A stretch of DNA of 64,000 nucleotides from Echria macrotheca (lineage: Eukaryota > Ascomycota > Sordariomycetes > Sordariales > Schizotheciaceae): contig MU839836.1 of assembly GCA_030411725.1 (NCBI GenBank), forward strand, positions 992,001 through 1,056,000, written 5' to 3'. The position numbers and the translations under genes are program-made. Shown piece after piece: positions 57,243 to 64,000 of the stretch. A model generated the notes under the pieces. The model did not search any database and was not told the DNA's origin. It worked only from the letters and a program-made list of their open reading frames with translations. Each line of letters begins with the position of its first letter. Position 1 is the first letter of the stretch.

Positions 57243-58670
57243 GTATTAATGCAGGTGATTTATTGTTCTATACTTATGGAAAGAGTGACGGTAATATATT
57301 ACTTTCTAAGCTACAATAGTGAAGGAGCGTTACATATTAGTATTTTATACTAGACTCCTACGGCTAAGTCTAAACCGGTCCTTCTGTGATACGGGTACGT
57401 GGTGTCGTATAGGTCGTTTAGTTCTGAGTCTTTTCTATGTTCTTAAGTATGTTGTCCAGAGGCTTAGTAAGAGCGCTACCGAGAGGCTTGGCCTGGCCAC
57501 CTATTTTATTGATTTGATTAAGGATGTTGTCGTCAACTTTATCGATGTTGATGGTGAACCGGATGCCTAGTGTCTTGCCGGGGTTTTGCTTCGTAATCTC
57601 CCAAAGTCGCTCGGCTGCGTTTTGAATGATGTCGGTAACTTGATCCGCGGTAAGTGTGGATTTTCCAGAGGTGGTTATGATGGCTGAATGTGATATTGTG
57701 GCTTGTATGAAATATTTTAAGGCTTTTTGAAGATAGTGATTTTTCGCTGAATTATTGTTATGGGTGGTGAGAAGTGAGTATTTATAGGCAAGAGTGAAGT
57801 TAAGTGAAGTTAACGTTTGCCTTAGGGTGGCGATGACTCGCGGAGTTAATAGACCGATTTAGTTTCCGCTTTGATCCTTACTGAGCAAAAACGCCTAATA
57901 TGATCCTACAGGCATGGATCCTAAGCCTTTTCTATGTATGTATGACTTATAAGACGCGTTATGCCTTTTCTTCGGAGGAATCCTAGCTTGTATGGTAGAT
58001 AGGCGTGCCCGGTACCTGTCGTATTAGAAGGCTATACTGCCTTATTTGCTAGTACGTAACCCTTTTCGTTTAGCTATAGTAAAATTTGAATTATACGAGA
58101 TGAGACTAATGTTTTTGGCCTTTTTGTATTGATGGTATATTGATGGTAAGGTATACTTCGCGGTAACGCCTTATTTACCCCTATTTTTAGTATCCCCTGA
58201 CTCCGGACGAGAAATATAGCTACGTCTGACTGTAAGGGGAATATGTTGGTTGACTTACTACTGAACTTATAATATATGCTAAAAAGTATAAATATTGAGT
58301 AAAGAGAATAGGAAAAGACTACAACTGACTTTTTATTATTATAAACGTGTTATTATCACATTTTTTTCCACGTAACGCTGGGCAGCTAGAATACTCTAAT
58401 GAATCTAAGCTTTTTTATCGCTATTATTATTTTGCTTTTTCTTTTCGTCAATTCTGTTCATTAGCGTTTGTCTTCCCGCTCGAGTTCGTTATGGTCCAAT
58501 TCTAGCGACTACTTATCCTACACAGCCTCTACAAGCAATAGCGAGCCAATGTTTCAAAATAGTAGTCTCTCGTTGCTCAGTTAAATTGTTAGCTAACTCT
58601 CTTTCGGAGATCAGGCTAAGTCGGGCTATGTCAAAGAATATATCTAAGCAGATAACAGACGACACCCGTG
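57243..58670. pseudogene. RIP-decayed, shortened copy of the vWA / coiled-coil gene pair
   Basis: The block aligns in order with 59384-61580: the vWA gene 3' end, a shortened vWA body, its start, the shared promoter and the start of the coiled-coil gene. The copy has lost most of the vWA core, including the metal-site part (QVTDI joins directly to QNAAERLWEI), and a further piece near the end. Both start codons are changed (the minus-strand one to ATA, the plus-strand one to ACG) and transitions of RIP type are frequent. The last recognisable part is KNISKQITDDTRV-like at 58628-58670. Neither gene can be expressed intact. Confidence 0.8.
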
Positions 58671-59383
58671 TCACGGAGTGCCTCGTAGGTTCAACCTACC
58701 CACTGTCATCCGTGGACTGGAACGCTCACCGCCTTGAGCGGTGACCCACAGGAGACCCACTTGGGCGACAGAATTTCCAACCGGGCACTTGCAACCGCAA
58801 TGAGCGATTCAATAATACTTTGCCTGACTAAGCCAAAATATCGCGTACGGTTGCAATGATGAGACTGCGCGGCAGGAGATCCCTCCTGCTCGGAAGTTGT
58901 GAAAGCCGTAGCACTTGGCGCACCACATATCTAAGGGATAGCACAGCAAAATTGGTTGCGGCACTTTGATCACCGTTCTGGGCCCCCACATCAACGGACT
59001 GAAGCAGGCCACTAACACAGCAGCTCCCAAAACCTAGCCCCTGCCTCTTAACCAATCATCGTAAGATGAATTCTATCTACTGTCGGTGCAGCTCTGCCAG
59101 GTGTCTACAGCTGCCGGACCTGTGATGAGCGAAGCACACTTGGTGAGGCTACCCAGGACGCAGTTCGCATTTGGAAAATGTTTTCCATAGTGACTCACTT
59201 GTTACGAAGCTGGGATGGCTTTCAGTTCTTCTATAGTACAGTACAACCACCTGTTTTAATTCTTTGGGGTTTTGGTGCTTGAATAACTATGGTAAGACCG
59301 TAAAAGACCTAGTTCTCGACATTTTGTCTCTGCTAAGGCAGGCTACGTACCTTTCTGTTGATAGAAAATCGCCCGCCTCCACA
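58671..59383. other. Spacer between the two copies
   Basis: Normal composition with no supported gene. Confidence 0.4.
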
Positions 59384-59488
59384 TTAATGCAGGTTGTTTA
59401 TTGTGCTATACTTATGAAAAGAGTGACGATAATACGTTACCTTTTAAGCTAAAAATAGTACACTAGTTTTACGCTCTGGTGTTTCAAA

Positions 59489-60304
59489 TCAGACTTTTAC
59501 GACTGAGTTTAAACCGGTCCTTCCGTGGTAAGATACGGAATGATGTGTAGGTCGTTTGTTCTGAGTCTTTTCTATATCCTTCAGCATGTTTCCTAGAGGC
59601 TTAATAAGAGTACCACCGAGAATTTTGGCCTTGCAAAGTAACGAGTCGATGCCACCCATGTCATTGATCTGAGTAATGGTGGTCACGTTAATAATACCGG
59701 CCTCGATGATATGTTCGCCGTATTTGTGAGCGGTGATATTGTCGAAACCGTCAAATGTCTCGACCACGTTGCGATCCGTGGTCACGAGGATGAACTGGAT
59801 CCCAAGCTTCTTGCGAGGGTCTTGCTGCGTAATCTCCCAAATTCGCTCGGCTGCCTCTTGAACGATGTCGGCAATTTCCCGGTCATAGCCATCACCGGCG
59901 ATGATGAAGTTGAAGGGCTTGGTATTCGGATATTTCTCCAAACGATTGATGTAGCCTTGCAGTGCCGGCCGGAGAACCTCGCGGAGAGGGGTACCTTCGC
60001 CGCATGTGTGTAGAGTGAGACGTCTCCGGACAGCATCGACAGGTCCGGAGGACTGCTCCTGGTTTTTAATGGTCCGAACCCCAATTCTGTCGTCCATGCC
60101 CATCACAGGCTCAGCGAGGGCTAAGAGAAAGTCCAGTCCGACATCAAACCGGGTAGCTGGCTTGCCAGGCTCCGCCAGGTCGCTCATGGAGTCAGAATCA
60201 TTGATGCAGAGTTCAAAGTCGACTCCTTCGCACACAGAGGCCGTTTCATGCTGGATGAACTTGACTTGATCCGGGGTAAGTGTGTACTTTCCGTAGGTGG
60301 CCAT
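59489..60304 (-). CDS. vWA-like domain protein
   Basis: A single 271-codon exon from ATG 60304. The Rossmann-like vWA fold is suggested by CINDSDSMSD at about 33-42 (the DxSxS position), FDVGLDFLLALAEPV, a CGEGTPLREVLRP helix with the conserved Thr, and FNFIIAGDGYDRE, the AGDG turn. The first metal-coordinating Asp is Asn here (N35), so metal binding may be altered. The last 60 residues (DSLLCKAKILGGTLIKPLG) form an extension. A minus-strand TATAAATA at 60411-60404 precedes it. The gene diverges from the coiled-coil gene at 61264 and the pair was duplicated as a unit, which suggests linked function. Confidence 0.7.
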   Translation of the reverse strand: MATYGKYTLTPDQVKFIQHETASVCEGVDFELCINDSDSMSDLAEPGKPATRFDVGLDFLLALAEPVMGMDDRIGVRTIKNQEQSSGPVDAVRRRLTLHTCGEGTPLREVLRPALQGYINRLEKYPNTKPFNFIIAGDGYDREIADIVQEAAERIWEITQQDPRKKLGIQFILVTTDRNVVETFDGFDNITAHKYGEHIIEAGIINVTTITQINDMGGIDSLLCKAKILGGTLIKPLGNMLKDIEKTQNKRPTHHSVSYHGRTGLNSVVKV

Positions 60305-61263
60305 GATGGCTGAATTTGATATCGTGGCTTCGATGAAATGTTCAAAAGCGTTTTGAAGATGATGGTGTTTGATGAGTTACTGGTATGGAGGTTGGGAAGT
60401 GAGTATTTATAAACAAGAGTGATGTCAATACGTGCTTCGGGGTGGTGATGACCCTTGAAGTCAACAGACCCATTTAATCTTCGCATTGATTTTCACGGAG
60501 CAAAAACGCCTAACATGAACCTACACGCATGAATATCGAGCCTTTTTCATGCATGTATGAGTCATGAGACGCGTCATGCCTTTCCTTCGGTGGAATCATA
60601 GCTTTGCGTATGGTCTACTATACCCAGACAGGCGTGCCCGAAACCTACCGTACTAGAAGGCTGTGCTACGTCACCTGCTAGAGTCTAGCACGCTAAACGG
60701 CAGATCGTGCTGCAGCTTCGTAATGTCTCTCATCCTTCTAACAGCGGATATTACCTGATCTATGATTTGGATTGGTTACCTTTAGGCAGTTCAACAAGTT
60801 CAACAAGAGAGCTTCTACATCCATTGTTTTTCAACACATAGTAGCCCATGCGCAAAGATAGTGTTCACTGAATGTTATAGTAAAACTTGAACCATGGTAT
60901 GACCTAGCAGAAACATCAGTTTAGCGGATCACAATCAATATCACTTCGAAGGAAAGCGGAATCCCGTGACTTCAAGATCCCCAGTCCTGCCTCAATGTGT
61001 ATACAGACTAATTTCCTCAGCCTTCTTGCATTGATGGAAAGGCAGATCCTACAGCAACGCTTTACTCACCCCCCTTGTTTACGTATTCCCTGACCTCCGG
61101 ACGAGAAACATAGCCACGTCTGACTGTAAAGGGAACGTGCCGGCTTGCTTACCGTTAGGTTCTACCGTATCGCTAAAAAGTATAAATCTCGTGCAAAGCG
61201 AGCAAGAAAAGACCACAACTGACTTTCTATCATCATCACAAACATTACATCCTCTTCTACGCA
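60305..61263. promoter_or_regulatory. Shared divergent promoter region
   Basis: This intergenic region separates the vWA gene (minus) and coiled-coil gene (plus). TATAAATA (60411-60404, minus) and TATAAAT (61181-61187, plus) sit about 100 and 77 bases from the two ATGs. A RIP-decayed version exists at 57680-58380. Confidence 0.6.
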
Positions 61264-61823
61264 ATGCCGAGCAGCCAAATTACTACAGTAGATCTAAGCC
61301 TTATTAAGGCTAACGTTGTTTTCTTTTCTCTTGTATTTATCATGATTATCAGCGTTCGTCGTCTTCCTCGGACTAATCACGGTCCAACCTTAGCGACTGC
61401 CTATTCTACTCTGCCTCCACACGAAATAGCGAGCCAATCTTTCACAAACGTTAGCCTCTCATCGCTCATTTTAATTGTTAGCTAACTCTTTACCAGACCC
61501 GGCTAAGTCGAGCTCCCAGGCCAGGCCCCTCTACCAGTATGTCAAGGAATATATATAGGCAGATAACAGATGACATCCGTACTACTTTGAGGGAGCTGAA
61601 GAAACTTGAACGCCAAGTTTTGGGTGTTTTAAGTAAGGTTGAAATTGCAGAAAGCTCTCAAGAGGTTTTGGATGAATTGGAAGGTATACTGGACGACTCG
61701 CAGGACGCAGTGAACACAATGGAAGAAATGGTTAGTTCCATGAGAGACAGCTTAGATGAGTTGAAGGATATGGTGGACCGAAGGAGAGACGACTTAGATG
61801 AAATGGAGGACGCTGATATCTAG
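61264..61823 (+). CDS. Membrane-anchored coiled-coil protein, partner of the vWA gene
   Basis: Exon 1 (61264-61449) joins exon 2 (61497-61823) at a phase-0 intron (donor GTTAGC, branch GCTAACT, acceptor ACCAG), 170 residues. A hydrophobic helix at about 16-33 (VVFFSLVFIMIISV) is preceded by a short N-terminus. After a Pro/Ser/Thr-rich linker, residues about 77-170 form a long amphipathic acidic coiled coil (RTTLRELKKLERQVLGVL and LDELKDMVDRRRDDLDEM). It probably anchors a coiled-coil assembly at a membrane. Family unknown. The same layout occurs at 26072-26663. Confidence 0.7.
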
Positions 61824-63638
61824 GGAACAAATATCCTGCATGAAAAGACGACAGCAACCTAATATGCTACTCCAATCGCAAGAGAGATTAGTCTAGGCAA
61901 AATCACGGAGAGCACTTTTTTACTGGCATTTTGTAACTATGACGCAATCGGAAAATTGGACAGAGAAGTAGGATGAAATGAGAGGAGTGTTTTATATGCG
62001 CCAAGGAGGGCGAACCGGTGAGGACGGTCCAGCAGTCATTAAGCTTAAATTTTACGCCACTTCAAATCCCTTTCTACCTGTCACATCAAAGTTAAGGGTT
62101 GGGGTTGGCCGCTGTAATTTCCGGCTTTCCGCCGTGGTCCGAGCAGACTAAATCTGTTTCTTCGAAACGGAGCTTTTCCTGCAGATTCTGCAGTTTCAGG
62201 CCAGAGCTACCTGAATTGAACCGTTCTACGATCTTTTCGCTGTAACGTGACACTACCCAAGCCCAATAACAACGGGCACATTGCCACGACCCAAGAAGGG
62301 GCCATCCGCAACCTGAGGCATTCACCGGGTGGGGATCCCATGAACAGCCAGTAGGAACAATCGCGGCGGTTACGCCAATCAGGAAAGACCCGAACAGGAC
62401 CCGGGGCTCGGGTCCTCCAGCATGGCTGACGTAACGAACCCAAGGGACGGGTCTGTGGGCTCGGGCCTTTAACGTTATAAATATATACGCTGGTTAGGCC
62501 TGGCTTTACAGACAGTTTTCTTTGTTACGGCAGTAACGATAATAACACTGCTTTACACTCTCTGCATTGAGGCATCTTCTGACTACTTACGATCTACGCG
62601 ACCTACCACTTCCCTCGCACTCTTCGCTCACACGCCCCTTGCGTGTACACACCGCGCCTCTCTTGTGTGTCATAGTTAGGATCTCTATCCTTAGGGTTCG
62701 GGTTGTATAGGTCGTTACATTTACGCATAGTATCTAAGCTATAGATGGTTGTTGGCGAAGGGACGCATTTGCTTACCAATTCAACCCATTGCTCCGATTC
62801 ACGTGCGGGATCACGTGAAAGAATCTCTGCTGGTGGGAAAAGGAGTATTTGGTTGGCCAGAAACCTAGGCCGTCATGCGGTGCGGCGACTTTATTGTCAG
62901 AAAGCTGTGATAGATACCATCATCGTGCCCACGATGAGTGAGGGACCTTCTTGGTTCCTCACGCTAGCAATTACATTGTTCTTGAGTATCACTCAGTGAG
63001 ATCCATTCGTTAGGGACCTTTGGATCTACGATCTGCTTGATAGTGTATTGCCCCGAGAGTTGCGCTGGCCTTTATCCAGTCATCCTGCCCCCAACCACCT
63101 TGTAGCAATGCTTCAAGTGTTGTGGTTGTATAATTGAGGATGGTTGTGGTAAAGTAGTAAAAATTTGGTTTGTTTTCGTCGCTCGTTTATCACGCACATT
63201 ACAAATTGTTGCACATGCCGTGCGCTCGTGCGCTCATGCGCAGACACCGGCAAACCACGAAACCACGAAAAGACACTTCATCACCAACTCAGTACGCTTC
63301 TTAAAATCAGTTTTGCTACATTGTGTTATTGCGAATAGGATCCTTTGAAAGTCAATATTCTCGCACCGTAAATGAGCTAATTTTAGCCAAAGCGCCCGAT
63401 GGGTTAGTTCCAGAGCTCGGCAGAATAATTAATCCGGCTATTGATGGCTTTATTGCGTGGAGGGTTGCGCCCGGCTATTTTCAGTCTCCTTTTCCGGCCA
63501 ATAGCCAAACCATGCCTTTGAATCAAGCGAGCGCCGGCATTACCCCACGACTTGCCTCAGTGTACGGACGCACTTGCGCACACCTTAACTTTGGTACGTA
63601 AACTGTGCAACATACGAACAACACTAGTACGCCAAAAT
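61824..63638. other. Gene-poor stretch
   Basis: No gene is supported. TATAAATATA at 62476-62485 has no ORF close downstream. The overlapping minus frames at 62092-62443 carry Trp/Cys-rich text (GSWQCARCYWAW) without a consistent frame. Confidence 0.35.
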
Positions 63639-64000
63639 ATGGATCGCCTAAAAGTGAGAATGGAGCAGGACCGCTCAACGGCACTCTTTGGCGACAATCC
63701 CCCTCCTCCGCGGCAGCCTGCGCCTTATCCCGAGGGCGATATCATTCATCACCGCCAACATCGCTACATTGTCCGGCACCGCAATGGTAATGGCGCAGTC
63801 GTCACTAAATACACGACACACTCTTACGGTATGGGTGCAAACAACCACCCAAATGAAGCGTCAGTATTACGTTTTGTGAAGGAAAATACCACAATACCGG
63901 TTCCAAGCGTCATTAGCAGTGACTGGGATCGCATTACCATGGAATACATCGAGGGTTCAACACTACGGCAGGCTTGGCCAACGCTTACGGACGAACAACG
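63639..64000 (+). CDS. Aminoglycoside-phosphotransferase-like kinase, 5' part
   Basis: ATG at 63639 opens a frame that continues to the window edge, 120 codons visible. After a Pro-rich start, the text VVTKYTTHSYGMG, then NEASVLRFVKENTTIPVPSV, then DRITMEYIEGSTLRQAWPTL matches the N-lobe of fungal aminoglycoside phosphotransferase/choline-kinase-type proteins: the ATP-site Lys in VVTKY, the Glu of NEAS, and the hinge MEYIEG. The catalytic loop lies beyond the window. Substrate is unknown; most fungal members are uncharacterised small-molecule kinases. Confidence 0.75.
   Translation, partial: MDRLKVRMEQDRSTALFGDNPPPPRQPAPYPEGDIIHHRQHRYIVRHRNGNGAVVTKYTTHSYGMGANNHPNEASVLRFVKENTTIPVPSVISSDWDRITMEYIEGSTLRQAWPTLTDEQ

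Noticed and set aside
58640..58760. A tRNA-like GGTTCAACC sequence near 58690
   Set aside because: No acceptor stem, D-arm or anticodon arm can be folded around it.
62092..62443. A Trp/Cys-rich zinc-ribbon gene on the minus strand
   Set aside because: The two frames cannot be joined by a credible intron and neither has a proper ATG start.
1..64000. Starship cargo with captain recombinase
   Set aside because: A patatin gene is present, as in some Starships, but no DUF3435 tyrosine recombinase or element border was found.
1..64000. CRISPR array, bacterial operons or riboswitches
   Set aside because: Spliceosomal introns and fungal families show eukaryotic nuclear DNA; no regularly spaced repeat-spacer array is present.

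Overview
This window is nuclear DNA of a filamentous ascomycete (Pezizomycotina). The evidence is short 45-60 base GT-AG introns with CTAAC-type branch points, fungus-specific families (Clr5, EST1-type DNA/RNA-binding, F-box with nucleotidyltransferase fold, patatin with RING, the MGTxNL family, the DUF3638/DUF3645 giant protein), and heavy C-to-T / G-to-A decay in CpA context typical of repeat-induced point mutation (RIP). Genes are sparse, relics are many and duplicated copies are decayed, so it reads as an accessory or subtelomere-like region rather than a core arm.

Left part (1-10 kb): an unrecognised gene (1509-2332), a six-exon gene for a degenerate P-loop + RING-like + patatin protein with all catalytic motifs intact (3639-7036), a minus-strand relic with one in-frame stop (7211-7985), and a two-exon caspase-like gene (8323-9461). 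Patatin and caspase-like domains are common effector domains in fungal innate-immunity and incompatibility genes, but no NLR is visible.

Middle part (10-32 kb): a small single-pass membrane protein (10584-10961), two tandem hairpin units with covarying stems (11383-11485), two rearranged GCR1_C (Crypton-like) relics (11.7-12.1 and 23.0-23.4 kb), a FLYWCH/WRKY-GCM1-like zinc-finger gene (12617-14404), an F-box/nucleotidyltransferase gene (17998-19941), a three-exon nuclear-looking gene (21108-22506), a repeat-rich gene cut by one stop (23802-24938), a membrane/coiled-coil gene (26072-26663), a four-helix membrane protein (27110-28043) with a relic paralogue at 22.5-22.75 kb, and two conserved hypothetical genes (28733-29251, 30476-31060).

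AT-rich block (32.37-42.95 kb): this looks like a decayed transposon, but it reads through in one frame, from an ATG at 33176 to a stop at 42911-42913, as a RIP-saturated copy of the roughly 3,200-residue DUF3638/DUF3645 gene. The reading frame is conserved for about 9.7 kb while Gln and Trp codons have become TAA/TAG.

Right part (43-64 kb): a Clr5-domain gene (43685-44102), an MGTxNL-family pseudogene with two stops at former CAR codons (44689-45228), a C2H2-like + EST1-type gene (46535-48805), a C2H2 regulator (51164-52765), an internally repetitive Ser-rich gene (54423-55751), a minisatellite (56338-56620), and a duplicated divergent gene pair: a vWA-like gene (59489-60304) and a membrane/coiled-coil gene (61264-61823), preceded by a shortened RIP-decayed copy of the whole pair (57243-58670). 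The window ends inside an aminoglycoside-phosphotransferase-like gene (63639-64000). Exon boundaries were set by eye from frame continuity and splice consensus.
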